DNA of 64,000 bases from Gallaecimonas pentaromativorans (GCF_003751625.1 NZ_RJUL01000005.1:186001-250000), one strand, 5' to 3'; positions 8,228 to 17,068 are shown, counted from the stretch's first letter. Notes: a model not told the origin generated them from the letters alone. Numbers and translations: made by a program.

Positions 8228-8893
8228 ATGCGCGCTCTGGCGGTTTTATTCATGCTGACTCTGGCCGGTTGCCAGAGTGCCCATTACGACATTGCCGTGC
8301 CCGAGCCGGGGGAATCCGAGTGGGCACCGACCCTGGTGGAAAACCATGCCGAACCGGGGGAAGACGGCAGCCTCTATTCCCAGGCGCAGATGTTTACCCT
8401 GTTCCAGGACCGGCGCGCCTACCGGGTGGGGGACATCCTCACCATCGTGCTGGACGAGCAAACCCAGTCCTCCAAGAAGGCCGATACCAGCCTTGATAAG
8501 AAATCCGGTATCGGCATTGCCGCACCGGTGTTTGGCAACAAGACCCTTAACGACGCCAGCGCTTCTGTGGATGCCAACCGCAACTTTGCCGGTGGCGCCA
8601 GTGCCAGCCAGCAAAACTCTCTGACCGGCTATATCACCGTGACCGTGGCCAAAGTGATGGCCAACGGTGTGCTGGCGGTGCGGGGCGAGAAGTGGATCAA
8701 GCTCAACCAGGGCGACGAGTTCTTGCGCCTTCGCGGTTTAGTGCGGGTCGATGACATTGACGACAAAAACCGCATCTCTTCGCAGCGGGTGGCCAATGCC
8801 CAAATCGCCTACGCCGGGCGCGGCTCTCTGGCCGAGAGCAACCAGCCCGGCTGGTTGACCCGTTTCTTCCAGAGCCCGCTGTTTCCCTTTTAA
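8228..8893 (+). CDS. flgH: FlgH, L-ring lipoprotein
   Basis: Outer-membrane ring protein of the basal body. 221 residues with a lipoprotein signal whose lipobox LAGC puts the acylated cysteine at residue 15. Family segments YRVGDILTIVLDEQTQSSK and LRLRGLVRVDDIDDKNRISS are clear, and the C-terminus (GWLTRFFQSPLFPF) is typical. It lies between flgG and flgI with short gaps. Confidence 0.96.
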   Translation: MRALAVLFMLTLAGCQSAHYDIAVPEPGESEWAPTLVENHAEPGEDGSLYSQAQMFTLFQDRRAYRVGDILTIVLDEQTQSSKKADTSLDKKSGIGIAAPVFGNKTLNDASASVDANRNFAGGASASQQNSLTGYITVTVAKVMANGVLAVRGEKWIKLNQGDEFLRLRGLVRVDDIDDKNRISSQRVANAQIAYAGRGSLAESNQPGWLTRFFQSPLFPF

Positions 8894-8906
8894 CTGGAGC
8901 TGACCC

Positions 8907-10025
8907 ATGTCTCGTTTGCTGTGTGGGCTGCTGTGCCTGCTGACCCTGACCGCTCAGGCTCAAACTCAAACCCGGCCGCTGCTGGACATCGCCGATGTTC
9001 AGGGCCTTCGGGAAAACCAACTGGTGGGCTACGGCTTGGTGGTGGGCCTGTCTGGTACCGGCGATCGCAACCAGGTGAAATTTACCAGCCAGTCCATGAC
9101 CAACATGCTCAAGCAGTTTGGGGTGCAGTTGCCGGCCAATATCGACCCGAAGCTGAAAAACGTGGCGGCGGTGGCGGTGCATGCCAACCTCTCCAGCGTG
9201 GCTGGCCGTGGCCAGACCGTGGATGTAACGGTGTCGTCTATCGGTGATGCCAAAAGCTTGCTGGGCGGCTCTTTGCTGATGACCCCGCTGCGCGGCGTGG
9301 ACGGTGAGATTTATGCCGTCGCCCAGGGCAACCTGGTGGTGGGCGGCGTTAATGCCAGCGGCAATGACGGCTCCTCGGTAACCGTTAACATTCCTACCGT
9401 AGGGCTTATTCCCAACGGCGCCACCATCGAGCGGGAAGTGCCCGTGGCGGCGCACGCCAAACCGCAGGTGGTGCTGAACCTCAAAGTGCCCAATTTCAAG
9501 ACCGCCCGTAACGTGGAGCTGGCCATCAACAAGGTGTTCGGCCCCAAGGTGGCGGCGGCCCAGAATGCTGGCCGGGTGTTGGTGCAAGCGCCGGTGGATA
9601 ACGAACAGCGGGTGGTGTTTATGTCCATGCTCCAGGACATTCGCGTCGACATGGGCCGCCAGCGCCCGAGGGTGGTGTTTAACAGCCGCACCGGCACCGT
9701 GGTAATGGGCCAGGACGTGAAAGTACACAAGGCCGCCGTGACCCATGGCAGCCTGACCGTGACCATCACCGAAGACTACAACGTCTCCCAGCCCAATGGC
9801 GGCGGCTTCCGTTCCAATAACCCAGGCCGTACCGTGGTGACCCCCGATTCCAAGGTCAATGTGGATCAGGAGCACCCGGCCATGTTTGTCTGGCCTGACG
9901 GTACCTCCCTGGAAACCATAGTGCAGGCCGTCAACAGCCTGGGGGCCTCTCCTGGCGATATCATGTCCATCCTCCAGGCCCTGGATGAAGCCGGTGCCCT
10001 GGAAGGCGACCTGGTGGTGATCTGA
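8907..10025 (+). CDS. flgI: FlgI, P-ring protein
   Basis: Periplasmic ring protein that surrounds the rod at the peptidoglycan; FlgA (3162-3917) is its chaperone. 372 residues with a cleavable signal peptide (about residues 1-19, ending AQA) and the conserved start of the mature protein [19 protein letters not shown]. The C-terminus [18 protein letters not shown] is the family signature. Confidence 0.96.
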   Translation: MSRLLCGLLCLLTLTAQAQTQTRPLLDIADVQGLRENQLVGYGLVVGLSGTGDRNQVKFTSQSMTNMLKQFGVQLPANIDPKLKNVAAVAVHANLSSVAGRGQTVDVTVSSIGDAKSLLGGSLLMTPLRGVDGEIYAVAQGNLVVGGVNASGNDGSSVTVNIPTVGLIPNGATIEREVPVAAHAKPQVVLNLKVPNFKTARNVELAINKVFGPKVAAAQNAGRVLVQAPVDNEQRVVFMSMLQDIRVDMGRQRPRVVFNSRTGTVVMGQDVKVHKAAVTHGSLTVTITEDYNVSQPNGGGFRSNNPGRTVVTPDSKVNVDQEHPAMFVWPDGTSLETIVQAVNSLGASPGDIMSILQALDEAGALEGDLVVI

Positions 10026-10036
10026 GGAATATGACC

Positions 10037-10456
10037 ATGAACAGCATCAACGCAACCGACAGCCATTTCTACCAGGACACCACCAGCCTTCGAAACCTCA
10101 AGGGGAAGGAAGGGCTGGAAGCGGCCTCCGGCGAATTTGAAGCCATGTTCCTGCAAATGGTGTTAAAGGAAATGCGCCAGGCCAACCAGGCCCTGGCCGA
10201 CGAAGACAGCCTCTTTAACAGCCGCCAGCAGCAGTTTTACCAGTCCATGGCCGACAGCCAGATGGCGCTGGATATGTCCCACAAGGCCCATATCGGCATT
10301 GCTGATGCCATGACCCGCCAACTGGGGGGCAAGGTCACCGATAACGCCAGCGAGGTAACGGCGGCGTTAAAGAATTCCGAGGCCAGCGTCGCTTCTGGTT
10401 CTATAAGCACGGCGGCACTTCGCCAGCCACTGATCCGCACGGGTGACGGTAACTGA
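10037..10456 (+). CDS. flgJ: Short FlgJ, rod-cap domain only
   Basis: FlgJ caps the growing rod. Here only the N-terminal rod-binding domain is present (about 139 residues, core EAASGEFEAMFLQMVLKEMR and QFYQSMADSQMALDM); the C-terminal muramidase domain of the roughly 310-residue enterobacterial protein is absent, so no dedicated rod peptidoglycan hydrolase is encoded in this cluster. I start at ATG 10037, eight bases after GAGGA; the ATG at 10031 would be only two bases away. The last 35 residues are Ser/Ala-rich. Single-domain FlgJ occurs in several flagellar systems. Confidence 0.9.
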   Translation: MNSINATDSHFYQDTTSLRNLKGKEGLEAASGEFEAMFLQMVLKEMRQANQALADEDSLFNSRQQQFYQSMADSQMALDMSHKAHIGIADAMTRQLGGKVTDNASEVTAALKNSEASVASGSISTAALRQPLIRTGDGN

Positions 10457-10457
10457 T

Positions 10458-11798
10458 ATGAGCATGTTGAATAACGGGCTGTCCGGCCTGCAGGCCTCTC
10501 AATACAGCCTCAATGTGGTGAGCCAGAATATCGCCAACATCAACACCCCCGGCTACAGCCGCCAGGAAGCGCTGCTGAGCGCCCGCAATGGTGGCGGTTT
10601 TGGCACCAGCAGTGCTGGCGACGGCGTGGAAGTGTCGTCCTTGCGCCGGGTGAGCGACGGTTACCTCAATGCCGCCCTGTGGCGCGCCACCAGCCAAAGC
10701 GGCTACGACAGCCAGTTCCAGACCATGATTGGCCAGATGGAATCGGTGTTTGGTAGCGACGAGCTCAGCATCAGCAACGGCCTGGACAGTTTCTTTTCCG
10801 CCTTGTCGGCGGCTTCTTCCTCGCCGCAGTCCATTGCGCCGCGCCAGCAAATTCTGGCCACCGCTCAGGCCCTGGCCAACCGTTTTAACCAGTTGTCGAG
10901 CAACCTCGATGTGCAGGAAAAGCAGCTCGACGAGCAGGCCGACGCTACCGTGACCGACATCAACACCCAGGCCCAGAGCATCGCCAAGATCAACCAGTCC
11001 ATTATCGAGGTCAAAGCCAAAGGCGGTAATACCTCGGCGCTGGAAGACCAGCGCGATGAACTGGTGTTGGCCCTTTCCAAGGAAGTGTCGGTAAAGACCA
11101 GCAACCAGGCCGATGGCTCCATTACCCTGTCTCTGGCCGGTGGGCAGCCGCTGGTTATGGGTAGCCGCAGCGCCACCCTTAGCCGCAGCGGTGACGACAT
11201 CAACCTTAAATTCGTCAACGACAGCTTTACCTTAAGCGACGTCGGCGGGTCACTGGGGGCTAACCGCGATTACAAAACCGGTGAGCTTAACGACCTTCGC
11301 ACCAGCCTAAACGGCCAGGCCCAAAACCTGGCCGACAGCATCAACAGCCAGTTGGCTGCCGGTTTTGACCTAAACGGCAACCCCGGTACGGCGCTGTTTA
11401 GCTACGACCCTACAAGCCCTGCCGGCTCGCTGGCTGTCGACAGCAGCATGACCCCGGAAAACCTCGCCTTTATCGGCGACGACGGCACCGGTAACCCGGT
11501 TGGCGGCAGCGGCGACAACAGTAACCTTGGGGTTATTGTCGAGATGAAGGCCGGCTTTTACGACGATTACAGCAAACTGGTTGGCGACTTGGCGGTAAGT
11601 TCTGGCCAGGCCCAATCCTTGGCTACCGCCAGCGACAGCCTGCGCCTTGATGCCCAAAGCAAGCGCGACTCGGTCAGCGGCGTAAACCAGGACGAAGAAG
11701 CGGCCAAGTTGATGCAATACATGCAGGCCTATCAGGCCAATGCCAAGGTGATCAGCACCGCCGATAACGTGTTTTCCACTTTGATGGGGATGTTCTGA
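10458..11798 (+). CDS. flgK: FlgK, hook-filament junction protein 1
   Basis: First junction protein between hook and filament. 446 residues from ATG 10458 (MSMLNNGLSG), just after the flgJ stop; an in-frame GTG lies upstream inside flgJ but is less likely. N-terminal LSGLQASQYSLNVVSQNIANINTPGYSR and C-terminal KLMQYMQAYQANAKVISTADNVF are diagnostic. A little short for the family, mainly in the central domain. One-base overlap with flgL. Confidence 0.95.
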   Translation: MSMLNNGLSGLQASQYSLNVVSQNIANINTPGYSRQEALLSARNGGGFGTSSAGDGVEVSSLRRVSDGYLNAALWRATSQSGYDSQFQTMIGQMESVFGSDELSISNGLDSFFSALSAASSSPQSIAPRQQILATAQALANRFNQLSSNLDVQEKQLDEQADATVTDINTQAQSIAKINQSIIEVKAKGGNTSALEDQRDELVLALSKEVSVKTSNQADGSITLSLAGGQPLVMGSRSATLSRSGDDINLKFVNDSFTLSDVGGSLGANRDYKTGELNDLRTSLNGQAQNLADSINSQLAAGFDLNGNPGTALFSYDPTSPAGSLAVDSSMTPENLAFIGDDGTGNPVGGSGDNSNLGVIVEMKAGFYDDYSKLVGDLAVSSGQAQSLATASDSLRLDAQSKRDSVSGVNQDEEAAKLMQYMQAYQANAKVISTADNVFSTLMGMF

Positions 11799-12697
11799 TG
11801 CGGGTCAGCAGCGGTCAGCTTAATCAATATGTGCTGGCGGGCCTGAGCCGCCAGGGTGATGCCTACGCCACCCTCATTCAACAAATGAGTTCGGGCAACC
11901 GCATCACCAAGCCGTCAGACGACCCACTGGGCACCGTGACCCTGCTGGGCCTTAACCGCGAGCAAAGTAACCTCGACCAGTACGGCAAAAACATCGAAAG
12001 CACCTCCAGCTCTTTGGAGCAGGCGGAAAGTTACCTCGATTCCAGTTTCAACGTATTGATGCGGGTGCAGGACCTGGTGCTCTCTGGCAACAACGGCTCG
12101 GCCACCGATGCCGATCGCCTGGCCTATGCCTCTGAGCTTAAAAGCCTGCGCGACAACCTGGTGGACTTTGCCAATGCCCAGGATGGCGACGGCCATTATC
12201 TGATGGCGGGCAGCCAGGTCGACCAGCCGCCGGTGGTGGACGATGGTAGCGGCAACCTCATCTACCAAGGCGATGGCCTTATCCGCCAGGTGCAAGTGGC
12301 CAAAGGGGTGTCCATGGGCGCCAATATCTCGGTTGAAGGCATTTACTTTGACGCCGGTGGCAGCTTCTTCCAAGACTTGGACAGCTACATCACCGCTCTG
12401 GAAACCCCGGGCACTGACATGAGCACGGTGGGCGGCACCATGACCAACAGGGTCAGCCATACCGTCGACACCATCAACCGCAACCTGACCGATGTAGGCG
12501 GCCGTATCAGCAGCTTGCAAAGCCTTGATACCGCTCGCCAGGATGTTAGCCTTGCCAATGACAAAATCATTGGTGAGATCAAAGACCTCGATTATGCTGA
12601 CGCTGCCGACAGGGCCAACCAAATTCAGCTGGCCCTGACTGCTACCCAGAAAACCTATAGTCAACTGAGTCAACTGAGCCTGTTCGATTATCTCTGA
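11798..12697 (+). CDS. flgL: FlgL, hook-filament junction protein 2
   Basis: 299-residue flagellin-like junction protein with the N-terminal helix ending MSSGNRITKPSDDPLGTV and a C-terminal helix (QLALTATQKTYSQLSQLSLFDYL) shared with flagellins. FlgK overlaps its start by one base, and the next gene starts in its stop codon (TGATGG), so the unknown protein that follows is made in step with FlgL. Confidence 0.94.
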   Translation: MRVSSGQLNQYVLAGLSRQGDAYATLIQQMSSGNRITKPSDDPLGTVTLLGLNREQSNLDQYGKNIESTSSSLEQAESYLDSSFNVLMRVQDLVLSGNNGSATDADRLAYASELKSLRDNLVDFANAQDGDGHYLMAGSQVDQPPVVDDGSGNLIYQGDGLIRQVQVAKGVSMGANISVEGIYFDAGGSFFQDLDSYITALETPGTDMSTVGGTMTNRVSHTVDTINRNLTDVGGRISSLQSLDTARQDVSLANDKIIGEIKDLDYADAADRANQIQLALTATQKTYSQLSQLSLFDYL

Positions 12698-13689
12698 TGG
12701 CCATGCAGATCTCCGCCCTTAACAGCAAGGACACCCGCCCCCAGACATTGGGGGTGGCAGCCGGCTCTGGCTATGACGAAGCCCAGGCCCCGGCCAAGGT
12801 GCAAAACCGTGACAGCGGCGGCGAGATAGGGGTTAAGGTGCAGCGCCACGGCCAGTGGGCATTGATGAGCCAGGCGCAAAGCCGATTATCGATGCTGCAA
12901 TCGATGGAACAGAGCATCGTCAGCACCTACCGGCAACTGGTCAACCTCGCCCGGCAGCTAGACCAAAACGGCGGACAATCCCAGGCCCTGGCCAACCAAG
13001 CCAGGGCCTTGGCACATCAGGTCAAAAGCGACGGCTGGCTGGACGGGGAGCTAAGCCCTAACAGCAAGCAGGGCCAAAGCCACTACCTGATGAACCGGGT
13101 CGATTTATTGAGCCCCCGCAATCAGGGCGAGACAGTGCGTATTGGCCTACCTGGCGGCAATCATCTGTCACTGAAATTAGGGGCCCAGGCCAGCCAAAGC
13201 CGGGCCCTTGCAGAACTTGCCCCGCAATTTGCCAGACTGGGGATCACCGCCAGCTTAAGTGGCCAGGGTAAGCTGCAACTGACCGGCCCTGAGGCATTGT
13301 TCTCATCGCCCTGGACTTTCCAGGGCCAGGGTATCCGGGTGCCGGCCGGCAACCCCATTCCCATTGGCCTCGATGCCCAGCCCCAGGTGCTGGAGCAATT
13401 GGCTGACGGTCTTGAAGGCACCAATCTCGATTATGAGAAGGCCAGGCTCAGGGCTTTGCTGGTGGCACTTGAGCAGCACCGCAAGGCGCTGCAAGCCCAG
13501 CGCCAGCAACTGATGGCCCGTATGGAGGCGCTGCGCTCCGCCGCGCAATTGGCCAGCCAGGACCCAGACGCTTTGGGGAGTGAGATAAAAAGCTATATCA
13601 AGGGGGGCGATTTTGGCGCCCAGCTTCAGGCTTTGATGGCCCAGGCCAACCTTTCCCGCCAGTCAGTTGTCAGTTTGTTGTCGCTCTGA
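12697..13689 (+). CDS. Unrecognised protein translationally coupled to FlgL
   Basis: 330 residues, function not recognised. It starts in the flgL stop codon (second in-frame ATG at 12703) and ends 122 bp before the first flagellin. Visible layout: a short polar N-terminus without signal peptide, a Gln/Ala/Leu-rich helical stretch at about residues 50-110 (Gln-rich, with SRLSMLQSMEQSIVSTYRQL), a beta-rich middle at about 145-215 with a pattern like the flagellin-IN repeat of FliD/FlgL (LGITASLSGQGKLQLTG), then helices to the end. Helix-beta-helix order suggests a filament-associated or assembly protein. Gene context makes a flagellar role likely; no more can be said from sequence. Confidence 0.75.
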   Translation: MAMQISALNSKDTRPQTLGVAAGSGYDEAQAPAKVQNRDSGGEIGVKVQRHGQWALMSQAQSRLSMLQSMEQSIVSTYRQLVNLARQLDQNGGQSQALANQARALAHQVKSDGWLDGELSPNSKQGQSHYLMNRVDLLSPRNQGETVRIGLPGGNHLSLKLGAQASQSRALAELAPQFARLGITASLSGQGKLQLTGPEALFSSPWTFQGQGIRVPAGNPIPIGLDAQPQVLEQLADGLEGTNLDYEKARLRALLVALEQHRKALQAQRQQLMARMEALRSAAQLASQDPDALGSEIKSYIKGGDFGAQLQALMAQANLSRQSVVSLLSL

Positions 13690-13722
13690 TTGCCTGAATT
13701 TTCAGCAAATTGATTTTTGCGT

Positions 13723-13749
13723 TTCATTTTTCCTGCCAGCCCGTCGTTT
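13723..13749 (+). promoter_or_regulatory. Sigma28 (LafS)-type promoter of lafA1
   Basis: TTCATTTT (13723-13730), 11 bases, CGTCGTTT (13742-13749). The -10 is identical to that of lafA2 and one base off the GGTCGTTT of flgM; the -35 keeps the T..A.TTT positions. The 13 or so bases downstream (TGAAGCAATCACAAA) are also conserved with lafA2, fixing the transcript start a few bases after the -10. Confidence 0.65.
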
Positions 13750-13772
13750 TACTTTCCTGAAGCAATCACAAA

Positions 13773-13788
13773 GCCGCGCAGAGGCGGC
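13773..13788 (+). promoter_or_regulatory. Conserved 5'-leader hairpin of lafA1
   Basis: GCCGC, loop GCAGAG, GCGGC, 23 bases before the start codon and upstream of the ribosome site AGGAG. The lafA2 leader has the same stem with a different loop (ACCG), so the stem is kept while the loop changed. A role in mRNA stability or translational control of flagellin is plausible. Confidence 0.5.
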
Positions 13789-13811
13789 CTTTAACCCTCA
13801 GGAGAATACTC

Positions 13812-14639
13812 ATGGCCCTGTCAATCCAGACCAACTTTGCGTCCCTGGTTGCCCAGAACTCGCTGACCAAGAACAACAACATGCTGTCTACCGCCATGCA
13901 GCGTCTTGGCACCGGCCTTCGCGTTAACAGCGCTGCCGACGATGCCGCCGGCCTGCAAATTGCCAACCGTCTGACCGCGCAAACCCGCGGCATGGCCGTT
14001 GCCCAGCGTAACTCCCAAGACGCCATCAGCATGCTGCAAACTGCTGACAGCTCCTTGGACGAAGCCTCCAGCATCGTTTTTCGTATGAAAGACCTCGCCA
14101 CTCAAGCGGCTAACGGTACCAACGGTACTTCTGATATCTCCGCCATGGATTCCGAATACGGCGAGCTGAAAAACGAGCTGACCCGTATTATGACCAAAAC
14201 CACCTACGGTTCCGGTCAAACCCTGCTGTCCGGCGGTAAGTTGGACGGCGCTGTGAACTTCCAGATTGGTGCATCCTCCTCCGAAACCTTGGCCTTTGAT
14301 GGCTCTGCCGAAATCGGTGCCATCACCACTGCTCAAGGTAGCTTGGTTGACCTGACTACCAGCGCCACTGCGGAAATGGGTAGCCTGGACACCCTGCAGG
14401 ATGCCATCGGCGCTGCCCGTGCCAAGTTCGGTGCCAACATCAACCGTCTGGACCACACCATCAATAACCTGGCTTCCATCAGTCAGAACACCGACGCAGC
14501 TAAAGGCCGCATCATGGATGCCGACTTTGCTTCCGAGACCTCCAACATGACCAAACAGCAGCTGCTGATGCAGACCGGCGTGAGCGTACTGTCCAACGCC
14601 AACTCCGTTACCAGCCTGGTTGGCTCTCTGCTGCGCTAA
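13812..14639 (+). CDS. lafA: Lateral-type flagellin 1
   Basis: Filament subunit, exported through the flagellar type III system. 275 residues with canonical N-terminal D0/D1 (IQTNFASLVAQNSLTKNNN, LGTGLRVNSAADDAAGLQIA) and C-terminal D1/D0 (LQDAIGAARAKFGANINRLD through MTKQQLLMQTGVSVLSNAN). The central domain is minimal, as in other lateral or short flagellins. Strong ribosome site (AGGAGAAT). Own promoter and terminator flank it, and a near-copy follows. Confidence 0.96.
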   Translation: MALSIQTNFASLVAQNSLTKNNNMLSTAMQRLGTGLRVNSAADDAAGLQIANRLTAQTRGMAVAQRNSQDAISMLQTADSSLDEASSIVFRMKDLATQAANGTNGTSDISAMDSEYGELKNELTRIMTKTTYGSGQTLLSGGKLDGAVNFQIGASSSETLAFDGSAEIGAITTAQGSLVDLTTSATAEMGSLDTLQDAIGAARAKFGANINRLDHTINNLASISQNTDAAKGRIMDADFASETSNMTKQQLLMQTGVSVLSNANSVTSLVGSLLR

Positions 14640-14650
14640 GCGCTTGGCAG

Positions 14651-14679
14651 AAAAAGCCCCGCTTCGGCGGGGCTTTTTT
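14651..14679 (+). terminator. Intrinsic terminator after lafA1
   Basis: AAAAAGCCCCGC, TTCG tetraloop, GCGGGGCTTTTTT: strong GC stem with a stable UUCG-type loop and U-tract, starting 12 bases after the stop codon. Confidence 0.95.
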
Positions 14680-14768
14680 ATGTTCAGCACCTTTCAATCG
14701 TGGCCTTTGGCCCTGGCAAGCCGCCGGTACTTTTTGCGATCTCGCCCTTAAAAAATCCCCGCAGCTGT

Positions 14769-14795
14769 TTTAGTTTTTACTGTCTTGCGTCGTTT
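14769..14795 (+). promoter_or_regulatory. Sigma28 (LafS)-type promoter of lafA2
   Basis: TTTAGTTT (14769-14776), 11 bases, CGTCGTTT (14788-14795). The -35 matches TAAAGTTT in six of eight positions. Same -10 and spacing as lafA1, lying just downstream of the lafA1 terminator, so the second flagellin is independently transcribed. Confidence 0.68.
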
Positions 14796-14820
14796 TAATT
14801 TCTTGAAGCAATCACAAATG

Positions 14821-14834
14821 GCCGCACCGGCGGC
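14821..14834 (+). promoter_or_regulatory. Conserved 5'-leader hairpin of lafA2
   Basis: GCCGC, loop ACCG, GCGGC, ending 23 bases before the start codon. Counterpart of the lafA1 leader hairpin with identical stem and different loop; the surrounding leader and ribosome site are nearly the same. Confidence 0.5.
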
Positions 14835-14857
14835 GTTTAACCTTCAGGAGAATACTC

Positions 14858-15694
14858 ATGGCTCTGTCAATTCAGACCAACTTTGCGTCCCTGGTTGCCC
14901 AGAACTCGCTGACCAAGAACAACAACATGCTGTCTACCGCTATGCAGCGCCTGGGTACTGGCCTGCGCGTCAACAGCGCTGCCGACGATGCCGCCGGCCT
15001 GCAAATTGCCAACCGCCTGACCGCGCAAACCCGCGGTATGGCCGTTGCCCAGCGCAACTCCCAAGACGCCATCAGCATGCTGCAAACCGCTGACAGCTCC
15101 CTGGACGAAGCCTCCAGCATCGTTTTTCGTATGAAAGACCTCGCTACCCAAGCAGCTAACGGTACCAACGGTACTTCCGACGTAGCCGCCATGAGCTCCG
15201 AGTATGGCGAGCTGAGCTCTGAACTGACCCGTATCATGACCAAAACCACCTACGGTTCCGGTCAAACCCTGCTGGCTGGCGGCAAACTGGGTACCGGCGC
15301 TGTGACCTTCCAGATCGGTGCTTCCTCCACCGAGACCCTGAGCTTTAACGCCAGTACCGAGATCACTGCCATTACCGGTGGTATCACCACCGCTGGCACT
15401 GCCATCACCGGTGCGACCGCTTCCACCGCCATGGACAACCTGGACACTCTGCAGGATGCCATCGGTGCTGCCCGTGCTAAGTTCGGTGCCAACATCAACC
15501 GTCTTGACCACACCATCAACAACCTGTCTTCCATCAGCCAGAACACCGACGCTGCTAAAGGCCGCATCATGGATGCCGACTTTGCCGCCGAAACTTCCAA
15601 CATGACCAAACAACAGCTGCTGATGCAGACCGGCGTGAGCGTACTGTCCAACGCCAACTCCGTCACCAGCCTGGTTGGTTCACTGCTGCGCTAA
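14858..15694 (+). CDS. lafA: Lateral-type flagellin 2
   Basis: 278 residues. Identical to flagellin 1 in the N-terminal ~100 residues and almost so at the C-terminus; the surface-exposed middle differs (here Thr/Ala/Ile/Gly-rich, e.g. ITGGITTAGTAITGATAST). Two tandem flagellins under separate promoters occur in other lateral systems (such as Aeromonas lafA1/lafA2). Followed by its own terminator. Confidence 0.96.
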   Translation: MALSIQTNFASLVAQNSLTKNNNMLSTAMQRLGTGLRVNSAADDAAGLQIANRLTAQTRGMAVAQRNSQDAISMLQTADSSLDEASSIVFRMKDLATQAANGTNGTSDVAAMSSEYGELSSELTRIMTKTTYGSGQTLLAGGKLGTGAVTFQIGASSTETLSFNASTEITAITGGITTAGTAITGATASTAMDNLDTLQDAIGAARAKFGANINRLDHTINNLSSISQNTDAAKGRIMDADFAAETSNMTKQQLLMQTGVSVLSNANSVTSLVGSLLR

Positions 15695-15708
15695 GCGCAG
15701 TCGCAAAG

Positions 15709-15732
15709 GCCCCTGCACGGCGGGGGCTTTTT
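15709..15732 (+). terminator. Intrinsic terminator after lafA2
   Basis: GCCCCTGC, ACG, GCGGGGGC, TTTTT: 8-bp stem with one G-U pair and a U-tract. fliD starts only 26 bases later, so fliDS must be expressed by readthrough or from a promoter I could not identify. Confidence 0.88.
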
Positions 15733-15757
15733 CCCGTTTTTCTAATAGGATGCAACA

Positions 15758-17068
15758 ATGGCAACAGTAAGCAGCAGCTCCTTTGACGTGCAAAGTCTCG
15801 CTTCTCAGTACGTGCAGGCCGACCGGGCCAAGATGGACTCGTATTTTTCCAGCCAGCAGACCTATTACAAAAACCGGCTCAGTGCCTATAACGCCATTTC
15901 CACCCAGTTGACGGCGTTTCAAGATGCGGTATCCAAGCTCTCAGGCAGCGATGCCTTCAAGGATTACGGCGTTACCCAATCTGACGACAGCTATGCCAGC
16001 ATCACTGCCGATTCCAACGCGGTCGAAGGCCAGTACCAACTGCACGTGTCGCAGCTGGCCAGCGCCGATCAATACGCTTTGGATTTTGCCTCCGAAACCT
16101 CCACTGTGGGTAACAGCGGTACTCTGACCCTGGCTCTGGGCAGCGACAGCTTCAGCATTGATATGAGCAAGCTGCCTGCCGGCGCTACCGTGGCTGACCT
16201 GCGTAACGCCATCAACGGCGCCAGTGATAACACCGGTATCAAGGCCTCTTTGGTGCGTACCGGCACCAGCGTCAAACTGATGCTGACCAGTGAGAAAACC
16301 GGCGCGGACAATGCCATGAGCATCAGCACCGATGGCGATCCGGCCCTTAGCGGCCTGGACACGGCTATTGCCGGCAAGAGCCAGCTCAGCAAAGCGCAAG
16401 ACGCCATAGTGCAGTTGGGCGCCGACCAGAGCCTGACCATCAACTCGGATTCCAACACTCTGGATAACGTTATTGACGGCCTGACCATCGATTTGAAAAA
16501 GGTGCAGACCGACCCGAGCGAGACCATTACCTTCTCGGTGGGCCGCGACATGGACGCCACAAAAAAAGACCTCAACAGTTTCATTGATGCCTACAACACC
16601 CTTATCGATACCATCAAGAAGTACACCACCGCCGCTGATGGCCAGTCGCCGACCCTGTCTGGCGACAGCACCTCGCGGATGCTGCAAGGACAGGTCCGTA
16701 CGCTTCTTAATGGCGCCGACCTCTCATCCATGGGCATCAAGAGTGACCGTTACGGTAAACTGAGCCTCGACGAGGACAAGCTGGGTGATTATTTGGAAGC
16801 CAACCCCTCAGGGCTGAACCAGATACTGGGTAACAAAGACGGGCTGATGGACAAGCTCGACACCATGCTCGACAGCTATGTCAATGGCAGTGACTCGGTG
16901 TTCAAGACCACCATCTCCAGTACCCAGGCGAACCTGGATAGGCTTGGCGATCGCATGGATGCCTTCGATCTGCAAATGCAGCAGCAATACAACCGCTACG
17001 TTTCGCAGTTCACCCAGATGCAGACCATCGTCAGCCAAATGCAGCAGACCTCCGGTTTGTTCGGTTAA
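15758..17068 (+). CDS. fliD: FliD, filament cap
   Basis: The filament cap (LafB in lateral nomenclature) folds and inserts flagellin at the growing tip. 436 residues with the N-terminal FDVQSLASQYVQADRAKMD helix, flagellin-IN type segments (LPAGATVADLRNAINGASDNTGIKAS region), the conserved FIDAYNTLIDTI core and a C-terminal coiled coil ending QFTQMQTIVSQMQQTSGLFG. Placed between the flagellins and fliS as in other lateral clusters. Confidence 0.95.
   Translation: MATVSSSSFDVQSLASQYVQADRAKMDSYFSSQQTYYKNRLSAYNAISTQLTAFQDAVSKLSGSDAFKDYGVTQSDDSYASITADSNAVEGQYQLHVSQLASADQYALDFASETSTVGNSGTLTLALGSDSFSIDMSKLPAGATVADLRNAINGASDNTGIKASLVRTGTSVKLMLTSEKTGADNAMSISTDGDPALSGLDTAIAGKSQLSKAQDAIVQLGADQSLTINSDSNTLDNVIDGLTIDLKKVQTDPSETITFSVGRDMDATKKDLNSFIDAYNTLIDTIKKYTTAADGQSPTLSGDSTSRMLQGQVRTLLNGADLSSMGIKSDRYGKLSLDEDKLGDYLEANPSGLNQILGNKDGLMDKLDTMLDSYVNGSDSVFKTTISSTQANLDRLGDRMDAFDLQMQQQYNRYVSQFTQMQTIVSQMQQTSGLFG

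Larger units (their letters stand above)
13742..15694 (+). repeat. Tandem duplication of promoter-leader-flagellin unit
   Basis: Two copies (13742-14639 and 14788-15694) share the promoter -10, leader, hairpin, ribosome site and most of the coding sequence. The first ~100 codons encode the same protein apart from single changes near codon 110, as do the last ~60; the middle (about residues 135-195) has diverged, including small length differences. Synonymous differences through the conserved parts argue that it is not a very recent copy, or that gene conversion is partial. Confidence 0.9.

Noticed and set aside
13694-13705. CTGAA-TT-TTCAG repeat after the flgL-coupled gene
   Set aside because: Short, AT-rich, without T-run; expected by chance in this DNA.
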